From NCBI RefSeq assembly GCF_034702125.1, contig NC_085872.1, forward strand, positions 35,345,088 through 35,409,087: a stretch of 64,000 nucleotides of DNA, in the 5' to 3' direction. The position numbers and the translations under genes are program-made. The stretch is from Engraulis encrasicolus. Lineage: Eukaryota; Chordata; Actinopteri; Clupeiformes; Engraulidae. This document shows positions 30,160 to 42,416 of the stretch, one piece after another (the first letter of the stretch is position 1; each line of letters opens with the position of its first letter). The notes under the pieces were generated by a model that saw only the letters and a list, made by a program, of their open reading frames with translations, did no database searches and had not been told where the DNA came from.

Positions 30160-32770
30160 TTGGATGTGGCGGCCATCTTGAAAATACAGCATTTTTCGCG
30201 GCGCCTTCAACGATAACATTGATCAGCATATTAAGGAGGATATGTGTACCAATTTTCAGGCCTTTACTACAATAGTGTCAGGTAGTTTCATTAATATAGG
30301 TTGGGCATATTGGATTTGGCAGCCATCTTGAAAATTCAGAATTTTTCGCGATGCCTCCAATGCTAATATAGAGCTCTTCAGCGTTGACGTCGACTTGTAT
30401 GCGGCGGTTGGCGTTCGGGTTCAATGGCGATTTTTTTACATTGCAACACGCCATAGAGATTCAGGTTTGGCAAAAATATAAGTTGCACGCCAACAACGAA
30501 CATTAGCGTGTCCCCGCATCCCTTTCTCATTAGTGGAACGGATCGTATCATCATGTTGGTGTATTCACATGTTAAATCATGACGATTTTAATTCAATATT
30601 GCTAACCCCTTTCTGATCATTAAAACTTCCGAACTACATGCAGTTGTCTCTTACCTGTTACGTCATCCGTGGTACGCTACATCACTACATCACTATACAC
30701 ATACTTTCCTTTGGTTGCCATGGGTACAACCCTCCGCACGTACATGACGTTAGATACAGGCGCCGCTTCTGTAGTCGCCAAAAGTTTCCGGGTTTAGCAT
30801 ATAGACGCAACATCGTATTTATGTCGAAGTTTGACACAAAATGATCAACCATGTCATACCTACAGCCTATTTTTAGATGCGTCCCAGCATCTCTATAAGA
30901 GGGTCTGTCCGTCCGTCCGTCCGTCCGTCCGTCCGTCTGAAACGCATTCGTCTGAAACGCATTCCTTCAATTGTTCCTTAGCCTACTGTGGCCACAAGGC
31001 GGCAGAGTTGCCATTTTGAACCGGAGCGAATGCGTGCAAGCCAATTGTTCCTTACTGTGGCCACAAGGCGGCAGAGTTGCCATTTTGGACCGGAGCGAAT
31101 GCGTGCAAGCCAGAACATATTACCTAACAGGCAAGACGGCTGATGGCATTGTGAGACAACTGAGGGGGGCATTCAATTTTCGCCATTGTTTTGCGTTTGG
31201 ACAATGGGTGGCAACTTTATTTTGGTTCGTCAGAAACTCGCGGAAATGAACGATTTAGAAGTCGGCAGGCAGTTTTTGACACAGATGTTTGTGCTCGGAT
31301 AGAGAGGCGTTTGCATTGCATAACGCTCCACGGCATGGAACCGTAGTTAGTTGACAGGCGACCCGCAGCGCATACAGCTCTTCCTCTAAACGTTGACCTG
31401 TAACATTTGGTTATAGCTTTTCTCCTTTCAAAACATTTACATTTTCCTTTGTGCGTGGATAGAGGGGCGTTTGCATTGCATAACGCTCCACGACATGCAA
31501 CTGTAGTTGACAGGCGACCCGCAGCGCAGCTCTTCCTCTAAACGTGGACCTGTAACATACATTTGGTTAGCTTTTTTTTCTTTCATAACATTCACATTTT
31601 CCTCCGCTTTTCTCCAGTCCACAAACTCGGGTTCAGAGGTCTGTGTGTAGCCTACGAGCCTCCCTTTTAATATTCCCAGCGAGTTTACTTCTGCCTTTTC
31701 AGTAGGCCTAGTCAGTTTGCGCTGCGCATTGGAGCATGGTGCTCGAACTACAAGTAGACATCTGGGCCATTTGACATACGGTGTGTAGCCTACTCGTAAC
31801 CTACAGGGAGGTTCTTTCGTTGGCGGGCTCGTACCCCACAGGTGCTTTTCGCTGCGCTCAGAGAGAGCACATGACATAACGCGTCTTTCATGATTGCTTT
31901 GTAGTCGTTTGAATTTGGTAAACTCTGGCACGGGAGCTCACTGCTTTGTGCCTTGACGGTGAAGCTGGTTTTGAAAAATAAGCGCATAATTCACCTAAAG
32001 GGTGAACCCATAAGCACATGATTCACCCAAACGATTTTATTTATTTATTATTTGTCGATGTTTAAATTCTTTCCCACATGCACATGATGCTGAAATGGCG
32101 TGATACTAAAGGTTGATACTAATACATGTCTGGTCATTTGTAGGCCTAATGTACTTCATCTATGTGAAATTTGAAATCATATGGTTCTTTTCCAAATCCA
32201 AGAATAAGCTTACTATAGCCTAAACTGCAAAAAATAAAGCCATGTCTTGCCATTTTGCTGCCTGCCACATTATTTGGAGTGTCCATGATGACCAATAAAC
32301 AAAAAAGTAGCCTACATCCTCAGGGGGGCGTTGACAGGTTAGGAGGAGGCCAGGGGGGTGTTTGGGGGAAAAAAATTGCATTGTTGGAACTGGCATAGAG
32401 GGACGCATCTGTTGTCCGCCTGTCGGCCTTGTTAACACCCTCGACAGCTTGCGGGGGTTCGCTAAGCGCGTGCTTGCACTCGGAGCTTATTTGAAACTGG
32501 CCCCTATTCATTCCCAATGGGAGGCCGGAAGCCGATACGAACCAGGATGTCCTTAAATGCTAACATGAAAGACTACAGTCTACTACATGCTTCCGCGTTA
32601 CTGAAGAGCTCTATTATTCAGCATATGAAGAAGGATATATGTACCTATTTTCATGCTTTTACAATAACGTGTCAGGTAGTTTCATTCATTTGGGTTGGCC
32701 ATATTGGATTTGGAAATGATGTTGGGTACCCCTGCTTCAGAGGGAAGCTTTGCAGGATCACCTGAGGTTT
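30160..32770. repeat. block of duplicated repeat fragments
   Basis: A unit with GGCCATCTTGAAAAT.CAG and GTGTCAGGTAGTTTCATT occurs at about 30160-30260, 30265-30350 and again near 32620-32720. (CCGT)n lies at 30908-30937. A 70-bp tandem pair with GTGGCCACAAGGCGGCAGAG lies at 30985 and 31055. A duplication of about 155 bp (starting GGCGTTTGCATTGCATAACG) lies at 31306 and 31467. No supported gene. Confidence 0.6.
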
Positions 32771-33007
32771 TCCAATGGGCATCAGAATGGTTCAGGATAT
32801 GATTAAGAGGTGCTGTAGTCAGATGAAACAAAAAAGAAACGGTTTGGCATCAACACAACTCAATGTGTTTTGAGAAAGAGAAATGCTGCGTATGATCCCA
32901 AGAACACCCTCCTCACCATCATGCATGAAAGTGGTAAAATTATTGTTAGGGCTGGGGCTCGATTAAAACATTTAATGGCATTAACTAGAGGCTCTGAAAT
33001 GAATGAT

Positions 33008-33185
33008 TCGAGGCCCTGTCGTGGCCAAACGTTAGGGCACTCGTCTACCATGCGGCTGACCCAGGTTCGATTCCCGGCCCAGGTCCTTTGCCCGCCCTTC
33101 CCAGTCTCTCTCCACTCACTTCCTGTCACCACCTTCACTGGCCTATCATAAATAGTCAAAAAGACCAAAAAAAGAGAAAATAAAG
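33008..33185 (+). mobile_element. tRNA-derived SINE
   Basis: B-box GGTTCGATTCC at 33064-33074 with an A-box-like sequence upstream, and an A-rich tail (GACCAAAAAAAGAGAAAATA). Confidence 0.75.
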
Positions 33186-33414
33186 AATCGAAATTAATAA
33201 TTTTAATCACATATAAATATTGTATATAATATGTAAAAAAACACTTTCACATGACGTTACATAAGCTTAATCAATATAATCATGTTTGTTGATTTTGATG
33301 AACACATTGGAAAAAAAATAGCTTAAAAAAGGTTTACCTGTACCAATGCTTTCAAGTACATTCAAACATTGTAAACCCTGCACACAACAAAAGAAGTCTG
33401 GTCATCTCATGCAT

Positions 33415-34022
33415 CTCGTAGTATCATACATCCACATATTGTATTGTATAAAACAGAATTAAAACCAAAATTGAGATCATACAGGTAATCAGATGTAATG
33501 AAAATGAAAGGAAAAAATAAAACCGCATGTCCACGTTCCTGTCACACACACACACACACACTTCCAACACCCCCTCCCCCACACACACACACACACAAAC
33601 ACACACGAATACACGCCTGGTTCTCATACATATATCATACATCCACTTCTTGCATTGTAGAAAACAACCATTTTTTTATTGTTGAGATCATACCGGCGGT
33701 AATCAGATGTAATGAAAATGAAAAAATTAAAACGCATCTGCCAAGTTCACTGTTCTAACTCACCCCGTCTGTCACAGTGCACACAGACACAAAATCAAAG
33801 AAAAACACACATGCTATACACACACATACACACACACACACACCCCTTCCAAACCACTCACACAAAACACTTGCACTGGTCCACACCCTATTAAACACAC
33901 ATACACACTCAGTAAGTCATCCATTGACACACACACACACACACTCAGTAAGTAATCCTTCCACACACACACACACACACTCAGTAAGTAATCCTTCCAC
34001 ACACACACAGTAAGTAATCCTT

Positions 34023-34057
<35 letters not shown>

Positions 34058-34097
34058 GTAATTATTCCACACACACACACCCATCAAGTCATCCATC

Positions 34098-34134
<37 letters not shown>

Positions 34135-34420
34135 ATCATCACACACCACACACACACACTCAGTAAGTCATCCATCCACACACACACACACAGTAAGTCA
34201 TCCTTCCACACACACACACACACACAGTAAGTAATTCTTCCACACACACACACACACTCAGTAAGTAATTCTTCCACACACACACACACTCAGTAAGTAA
34301 TTCTCACACACACACACACCAAGTCATCCATCCATCCAGACACACAAACACAGTAAGTAATCCCCCCCCACACACACGTAGTAAGTAATCCCCCCCCCCC
34401 CACACATAAAATATGAATAA
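33415..34420. repeat. CA-rich minisatellite and triplicated flank
   Basis: (CA)n blocks separated by CAGTAAGTAATCCTTC / CAGTAAGTCATCC spacers, at least ten times between 33910 and 34380. A flank of about 100 bp containing ATCATAC.GGTAATCAGATGT recurs three times (near 33475, 33690 and 34500). Confidence 0.85.
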
Positions 34421-34751
34421 AAACCTGTTTCTCTCATACATCTCATAGTATCACATCAACATCTTATCGTAGAAAACGCAAAAAAAAAGAATTGTTGACA
34501 TCATACCGGTAATCAGATGTGATGAAAATAAAATGAAAAAATAAAAACGCATGACAGGGGGTGAGCTACAACTTGGACGAGAGTGTATATGCAGAGTGCT
34601 CTCCCCCCTCCACTGATCAGTACTTGATTATTTTTGTTAGTTGGTTCGGAGGTCTAGTTTTCACCATTTCAATGCACGTGTCCCTCTGTGGGGATGGTTA
34701 GAATTAGCTAAGTACACAAATGCATACATACACATCACTCGCACACTAGGT

Positions 34752-36515
34752 CCATGATGGTGGTGGTGGAGGTGGTGGACTTGGCAGGTGGTGGTGGTGG
34801 AGGTGATGGGATTGGATAGGGCAGATGTTAGTCTTTGATTGTTGGGGTTGCTGGTGAGTGCAGTGAGTGTTTTTCTTCTACATTCTAGTGACACTGCAAC
34901 GTCTTTTACTGACTTTGTTGGTCACTCACCCTCAGGAAGCTGAAGGAACTGCGCACCAGACTGCCACTGAACCTTCAGTTAGGCCATCAGGATCGCCCCC
35001 TCCGGTGAGGTCTACTATATTCACAGCACCTGGAAACCACCACCAATCTCTGATGTCAACGCGGCTCTGGAGCTTGGCAACTCTGTTTGCTTAGAATGTT
35101 TGGTGTCCATAACTTTCACGCTGTATGGCACCCAAGATTATCTGGCTGTCAGCTAAGTGATGCCACTTCTTGACCTCGATTTGGCAGTGCGTTTGCAGCA
35201 CGGCTGAAGTACCATTTCCAAAGACTGCTCCACACATCTTCGCCTTCACAGGGTCAAAGCATGGCATTTTAAGCAGATCCTTCAAGCAGGAGGGTTCTCC
35301 ATAAAGCCCTGGATCTACTCGGATCAAAGTGGGAGGAGTGAGGCAAGTGGTGAGAGGACTGGGCCAAACAACATGATCCTGCCCAACCAACTCAAAAGGA
35401 TAACAAAGCCCTGGACCTCGGCTAACTCAACGATGGAAGAACAAGAAGAAATAGGAGTAAAAAAATGTGCCTCGGCCAGGACTTGCTGTAAGACTTGCTG
35501 AGAGAACAAACACCAGAACCACTCACCAGAAGAGAGCTGTTAAGCCAAGCCTCTTGCCTCTAGGAAAGCCCCATGTTTAAGATGGTTCCCCAATGTTTTG
35601 TTGGGGCCATAAGACAAATGGAGTTCTAGAGGCAGAAGTCATGTACTGCGCAGCAGACACCTGGAATGGCGCCTTGGCTCAGCACAGCATACTCTTCAAG
35701 GAGCTTTATGGCATCGTCTCTGAGCTCGCTGAACAAATCTCACACCGCCAGACCCAACTGAAAGCACCATTATGCATGCTCACTGCCATCAGTGAAGGTG
35801 ATTGCACATGGTCTGGGCTGTACATGTGGTGGAGCTGCAGCTGTCGTCGTGAGGCTAGTTGATGCCAAGCTGACCCCTCGACCACAAAGTGGACCATGAG
35901 AAGGCGAAGATGTGTGGAGCAGTCTTTGCAGCACCATTTCCAAACGCACTGCCGAATCGAGGTCAAAAAGTGGTATCTCCTGGCCGACAGCCAGATCATT
36001 CTGGGTGCCATACAGCGTGAACCCTATGGATACCAAACATTCTAAGAAACAGTTGCCAAGCTCCAGAGCAGCGCTGACATCAGAGATTAGTGGTAGATTC
36101 CAGGTGCTGTGAAAAAAACAGACATCACCCGAGGGGCCAGTCCTGATGACCTAACAAATGTTCAGAGTTTCAGTCCGGTGCGCAGATCCATCAGCTTCCT
36201 GAGGGCGAGTGGCCAACAAAGTCAGTAAAAGACGTCGCTGCTGAAGCAAGAGACAATGTCACTAGAATGCAGAAGAATGAATGTTGTTGTATTATTTTGA
36301 AAACACCAGGGTTGTGTTTTCATACAATTATGGCTGTGTATTTGTGTCTTTTCGATTCACTGTAGTATTGGGTGTAGGGTAATTTACATGTTGGTATGTT
36401 GTGAATTCTGAATTTTCCTTAAGCCTGTATGCATGTGTGTGTACTGCACTATGTCCATGATGGTGGTGGTGGGCTTGGATAGGGCAGATGTTAGTCTTTG
36501 ATTGTTGGGGTTACT
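34752..36515. mobile_element. BEL/Pao-like retrotransposon fragment with inverted duplicate
   Basis: On the plus strand (35630-36290) broken frames resemble the RNase H/integrase-linker part of BEL/Pao polyproteins: SQIILGAIQRE-type, WxxPG-type and GA.PDDL-type motifs, all with stops or shifts. An inverted copy of the same part lies at about 34925-35265. The whole block is flanked by a direct repeat of about 65 bp (ending TTAGTCTTTGATTGTTGGGG) at 34790-34855 and 36470-36515. It is decayed, with no intact ORF and no LTRs identified. Confidence 0.65.
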
Positions 36516-37263
36516 GGTTATTGGTGACGGGGTAGGGGGTGTGGGGGGTTGGAGGAGCAATGGGTTGTTGGAAGTTGGGGGGCTACTATAATAAGTCTGG
36601 CTAGCCCCTGCTTCCCCTGGCTGAGTGGTAGGCTTATAGGACGTGGGTCTTGAGCTTGATGTCCTGCTGGTTCACCTCTTGGGACCGACTGCCTTTCAGG
36701 GTGGCTAGCCCCTCGGCCAGGCCGTGCATGCAGGGGAAGAACATGAAGTCGTACATGATGCAACACATAGCACCACCGATCTTGGGACCCGCCCAGTACA
36801 CCTGTAGGAGGAGGAATGAACAGAATCCATATTTTAGTTGCATGTGAGCTGCAGAAACATCGGGGCAAGAAAGAACAATTTTAAGACATGCAGTGCATGA
36901 CACATTCTGCAAAACACCAATACATACAGCTGGAAAAAAACTTAAAATCAGAAAAAAATATATAATTTGAAAGTGATATTTTATTACATATAGGGATGTG
37001 TTTAGGGTAAAATGAACAGTGTCATTTCACCATATAAACTACTGAAAACATTTCCTCCCAATTTCGAACTAAATATTGTTATTTGGAGCATTTATTTGCA
37101 GAAAGTTTCAAATGGTCAAAATAACATAAAATATGCAATGTTCTCAGACCTTTAAAATGCTAGCAAAACAAGATATTTACTTTAAAACACAATAGTAATG
37201 TGCTTTAACTTAGGAAGAGTTCAAAAAGTAATATTTGGTAGAATAACCCTGGATCCTTTAAAC

Positions 37264-38838
37264 CAGTGTTTCCCAACCACTGTGCCGCGGCACACTAGTG
37301 TGCCGTGAGAGATCGTCAGGTGTGCCGTGGAAAATTCTTGTTTTCCAAAAAAAAAGAAAAGAAAAAAAAAACGAATTCATTATTATGTAAGGGTTAACGT
37401 TCGGCGAGAAGGTCGCTACCGTGGAATAGCAGCACGACAGAGAGAATCTTTAGACCCCGACGCGGAGCGGAGCGTTGTTCTCTCTGAAGTGCTGCTATTC
37501 CACAAAGCGACCGACTCGCCGAAAGTTAACCCGCTTATTATATGGATATACTTAAATGATTCACACATGGCGGGGACATTTATTTAGGCCTATTTAAAGT
37601 TAAGATTGTTGCTGCGCAAAACAAAACAGTGTCGTTGTGGAACACCGCTAGGCAACAGCTAGGTAGCCAGGACAACAGGTGTTGTCTATCACAGCAGCTG
37701 ATTAGAGTCTTGTTGAAAAGTCGCTTTTAGCAGTGAAAAGTCTTGTTGCCATTGACAGCGGTCTGTTATAGACCAACCCGTCCGTTATCGAAAAATAACA
37801 GACGTGCGAACGTTGGGGGGCCCCGTTGAAATGAATGGAGCATTCGACCGATGACGTCACACCATATAATAACAGTAAATAATGCCTATATGTCATGATG
37901 TAGTGTCTGCTGTTGACTGGCGTCCTAATCATGTCATAATTCCTTATCACTAGGTGGCAACAAGTAGCGAATTGCATTGTAGTAGCTGTCAAAAGAAGGC
38001 AAATGCCGTGAGCTCGAGTCAATACAAAGAGAGTTTGGATTTAGGACTACCGGTAGCCTACTTGTACGTGGGATGCAACGGCGATGCCATTGTGTTTGGT
38101 ATGAAACGAAACACCCTTCACAAAACAAGAGTGCAGACTATTTTGTTGGCCTGCGTAAGCAAACAGAGAACCAAGCAGCATTTATGAGGGGGAAAAAGGT
38201 GAAAGAGAGAGCTCTTAAAGCTAGCTACCACGTAGCTGAACTTGTAGCTAAATCAGAAGTCACATATGGCAGAGACCTGCCTGCATTGTAAATGAGATGC
38301 TTGGACCTGAAGCGGTTAAATAAATAGCCAAAGTCCCTCTCTCAAATAACACAATTTCCAGACATTGATGACATGTCTGCTGTTATCGAAAGTGTGGTTT
38401 TGGAAAAGACCCGTATCCGTGAGAAATTTGCGTTGCAACTTGACGAGGCTGATAGTGGACATGCGCAACTCCTGGTCAATGTGCGTTTTGTGGATGGAGA
38501 CGCAATCAGAGAAAACGTTCTATTTTGCAAGGCATTGAACAGAGATTGATACTAAACATGCATATTCATATTGTAACAGTGAAACCTAAATATCATTGCT
38601 ACTGTCAGAATAAGCATTATTTTTCTGTATTCCTGCAAATAGAATGCTTTTTGGACAGCATAGGCCTACTTTGAAGTTTATAGCTTCCTTAAGAAGTGGA
38701 CATGTTAAGTGCACTTTTTATTTGAAAGAGGAAATTCAAAGGATGATGAAAAAAAAAACATTTTTGGTTGGTGGTGTGCCGCGAGATTTTTTGAAGGGAA
38801 AAAGTGTGCCCTGGCTCAAAAAAGGTTGGGAAACACTG
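37264..38838 (+). mobile_element. 1.57-kb hAT element with transposase remnant
   Basis: Terminal repeats are CAGTGTTTCCCAACC and GGTTGGGAAACACTG, with a perfect 8-bp target duplication CTTTAAAC (37256-37263 and 38839-38846). A plus-strand stretch at 38040-38290 resembles the region after the BED zinc finger of hAT transposases (KHPSQNK, then [23 protein letters not shown]), in two frames, so it is a decayed transposase. Confidence 0.93.
37388..37534. mobile_element. palindromic MITE nested in the hAT element
   Basis: GGTTAACGTTCGGCGAGAAG at the left is mirrored by GACTCGCCGAAAGTTAACC at the right, with GTGGAATAGCAGCAC and its complement inside. About 147 bp. Confidence 0.85.
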
Positions 38839-40123
38839 CTTTAAACCACAGAATAAGCCTTCTTGCACTTTGGTGTGAAAGACTGGTGGAACACATACGA
38901 GACTTAAATTCCACTTCCGGTGCAAAGACTCAAGGTTCTGAACATTTTTTGATGGCTTCTGACCACCACTGTTTCTTGATGGCTTCTGACCACCACTCTT
39001 CCTTGATCACATTTCAGAGGTTTTCCATGGGACTTGATATGGGGGTCCTCCATCCAAACAGTAATGGACCAAGCTGTGTGGTTTGGAGCATTGTCCTGCT
39101 GAAAAAGACAATACTCAAGAGTTGGGGGACATTCTCAGAGTAGAGGGAAGCAAGTTGACTTCCAAGATCACTTTTTATGGCGCTTCAGAGTTCTCAGAGG
39201 GCCTTCAACCTTCATCTATAAAATGACTCTTTAAAATGGCTGATTTAGCAGTGGGGAAGCTGAAATGTTCAACTTTAATTCTCTTCAAAAAGGAGACTGA
39301 TAAGAACTTAAAATTCCATGACCAAGTCAGTCTGGCAAACATGGCTAATTGGAGCAGAATCAATAGGCAGACCCAGGGTCTGCCCATTGGTCCGACAGCC
39401 CATTACTCTGAACTTAGGGGTTTGGATTTCATTGCGTTTGGGTCTGGGACCTTTAATTTGTTGAAGGCTAGGTAGCCAACCAAAGGAAATAGTCTGGTGG
39501 ATTTTGTTTAATTGCCAGTTGTGAGATTCAATTCATAAATTATTCTTGTTAATAGTCTTAATCAGTCTTGTCCATTTCCTAAAACAACTCTTCAGTTAGA
39601 TTTATGTCAGGCAGCACTGTTCCTCCCTCAGATGCAGTCCTCGGTGTGTGCTTTGCTATACTCAGCCAGTTACTTGCATCTCTACTGTGTACAGTCGGAC
39701 TAATGGGCAGTTTTACCAATGACATGGGGCCTGCAGGCTCTGGATAATCATCCACTAGATTAGTCCAAAACAGAACATTTATGCCAAATAAAAATGGTAA
39801 AAATGCGCTATTTCCCTTGCCTGATTATCATCGACTTTCAAATCTCTTCGAGACATGGTCTGACCAAAAGCATAACAATTAACATTTCCCAAACTGCATG
39901 GTTGACTCGCCACCCCCTTGGTTGGCTAATGATTGTTTGCTTCTCAACAAAGTGGGAGGAGTTCCTGCAGGAACTCAGGAATTATATTTGTATTGCTCCT
40001 GGCCTCACTAGAAGGGCGATAGGAGGGCACGGCCTGGCTACAATTTCCCTTCATGTCCGGCAGATTGGTTTTTTTGTTTTTCTCAGTATTAACTAGTATT
40101 TACTCAGGCAGATTCAAATGTAA

Positions 40124-41063
40124 TTAAAGCGATGGTTCGGAGTAGAATCACCCTAATGCCATTTGAACCGTGACACCCATCCACCTTTACACCCGAAGTG
40201 TTTTCTGCCGCAGGCTTACATCAACAGAGTTGCCGTGTTATTCGATGTTTATTCCGGATAGCTTGACTCAAGCGCATATGGATCCTGGGCACCGTCTCCA
40301 AACTTTCCCCACAAAAATAACATGTCATGACACCAAACTTCTACAGTATAACAAATGTGGTTTGTACTCACAAAAAGATGAATTTGAAACTTTGTACATA
40401 GTCCAGGAGTTTATTAGTAACAACACACGAGACGATTAGCTTTTCTGCTGCTAAACATCCGTCGACGTCACTTCCTCCAGCTGGGACTGTCCACAGCATG
40501 GCATAATATTGCCGGAAGCGATTGCAGACACATAGCCAGATAGCTAAGGACTGGACCATTTTTTGCTGCCATTAAAATACACAAGAATGGAAGAATACAC
40601 TGCCAGCATGGAACGTGAGGATGACTCTCGCGATTTAGCGCAAGCTGTCTTTTTGAGTTTTCCGCCTTCCGGACTCACGTGTATTTGTTTCCATCAACAA
40701 AGTCCCAGCTGGAGGAAGTGACGTCGACGGATGTTTAGCAGCAGAAAAGCTAATCGTCTCGTGTGTTGTTACTAAAACTCCTGGACTATGTACAAAGTTT
40801 CAAATTTATCTTTTTGTGAGTACAAACCACATTTGTTATACTGTAGAAGTTTGGTGTCATGACATGTTATTTTTGTGGGGAAAGTTTGGAGACGGTGCCC
40901 AGGATCCATATGCGCTTGAGTCAAGCTATCCGGAATAAACATCGAATAACACGGCAACTCTGTTGATGTAAGCCTGCGGCAGAAAACACTTCGGGTGTAA
41001 AGGTGGATGGGTGTCACGGTTCAAATGGCATTAGGGTGATTCTACTCCGAACCATCGCTTTAA
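40124..41063. mobile_element. 940-bp palindrome with TTAA target duplication
   Basis: TTAAAGCGATGGTTCGGAG at the left, CTCCGAACCATCGCTTTAA at the right. Arms of about 365 bp are reverse complements; the loop is about 40495-40705. TTAA ends fit the piggyBac or Kolobok superfamilies. It lies in intron 3 of the mip pseudogene. From 39151 to 40123 I see nothing else. Confidence 0.92.
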
Positions 41064-41140
41064 GTAAAATACTTGGGCCAAAATGTAATTTGGCTAAATG
41101 TAAAAGTACACATTTTAAAAACTGCTAATTACTCATAAAA

Positions 41141-41502
41141 TTACTTGCACTGTGCAGGAAATCGTCAAAAAGGGTTCTATAACTATGCTGCTCATTGAAA
41201 CTGGGCTGCCTATTGCCAACTTTGATATTTTCATGAAAATGTAGTAAGTAATAAACTAATATTTTCTAGTATGGCCCAAGTACAGTCATTTTTGTAGCTA
41301 AAAATGTCTATTTCTTGAAATTCAAAATGGCGGACCATGGAGAAGACCCCCCATTTAATGTATGAAAAATGCAATTTTCCCGGTCATAATGAACACTTAG
41401 GATTTGATGGTGCTGGTAAGTATTCATGAAAAAGGTATCAGTGAATGGGTAGCCTGAATTCTGGAAATGAACAACTAAAAATCTTACACAGTGCAACTTT
41501 AA
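41141..41502. mobile_element. 362-bp TTAA-family MITE, diverged copy
   Basis: Homologous along its length to the element at 56457-56823 (shared ACTATGCTGCTCATTGAAA, GGGCTGCCTATTGCCAA, AGTATGGCCCAAGTACAGTC). The right end retains TTTAA. Confidence 0.8.
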
Positions 41503-42416
41503 TTACAGTAATTTGAACAAACAATAGGAGAGTTTGTGATGCATAATTTGCATAATTTTGCTTACCCAGTGGTTCATGAAGTTCCTTATGAACAAGGACA
41601 GGGTCTGGCAAGGTTCATTCCAGCTCCAGTGTAGAACATCTGAAACAAACAAATAGTGTTCAGAGTTGAGTATTAGCTTTAATGCAGCCTTGAAAGTAAG
41701 CCGGAACGACTTGGTGCTGCGCTCCAGTAAAAGATTTCAGGCCGATGCGGCGCATGAGTAAGAATCTTTTCACATCTAAGTGTGGTGCCAGGGCAGTGCA
41801 CGGGCGGGCCGCATCTCAGTCCTGGCGCAATGTGCAAGCGAACCTTGTATGTTGTGATGTACCGGTAGTTCTAACTAGAGATTAAAGTGTACCTCCGGGA
41901 TTTTGGACACCAGACCTCATTTCCGAGTCAGCCAGGGTGTAAACAATGTGTCCAGAACGTTTTTTTCACATTCCATGCAGTCCTTGTGAATTCTCATATC
42001 CATGTTGCTAAGCTAGCGCAAGTGAACGGAAATGGTAGTAGCCTGCCCCCAAAAATAGTCTTATCCAGTTGCAACAACATTCAAAACAACCCCATTATTA
42101 TGCCAGACTGCAAGTGTAAATACTTGTCTTGATAGAATGAAGTTTGAAATTAAACCAACATTGCAATCATGTTTGATCACCATCAGCAATTTGTGTTCCG
42201 GTTTGAAAGCTTGACAGCCGCGGAGTGATATTCCTAAATCCTAGCTTCGTTTGACACATCCATAACTTTTCCATAGAGCGAACTCCAACATCTTTGAAGT
42301 TTGTAAAACTGAACGGTTTTCCCCTCTCCCTGACCTCGCTCGCAAACATCAAGAAAGAGTAATGCTTTCTGTCCGACTTTGTAAACCTTTCGTAACATTG
42401 AAACATATGCCATAAC

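Larger units (their letters stand above)
36926..39150. mobile_element. Tc1/mariner-like element interrupted by a hAT
   Basis: It begins TACAGCTGGAAAAAAACTTA next to TA. The sequence on both sides of the nested hAT (ending 37255 and resuming 38839) is continuous once one target copy is removed. No transposase ORF remains and the right boundary is uncertain. Confidence 0.55.

Noticed and set aside
29940..30176. 78-aa minus-strand frame
   Set aside because: Looks coding by composition in part, but it is bordered by repeat copies and has no recognised homology or splice signals.
33415..34420. CRISPR-like array (regular spacers between CA blocks)
   Set aside because: Eukaryotic context, spacers are identical instead of unique, repeats are low complexity.
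38709..39143. 144-aa plus-strand frame
   Set aside because: Crosses the hAT/Tc1 boundary at 38838, so it cannot be an ancestral gene.
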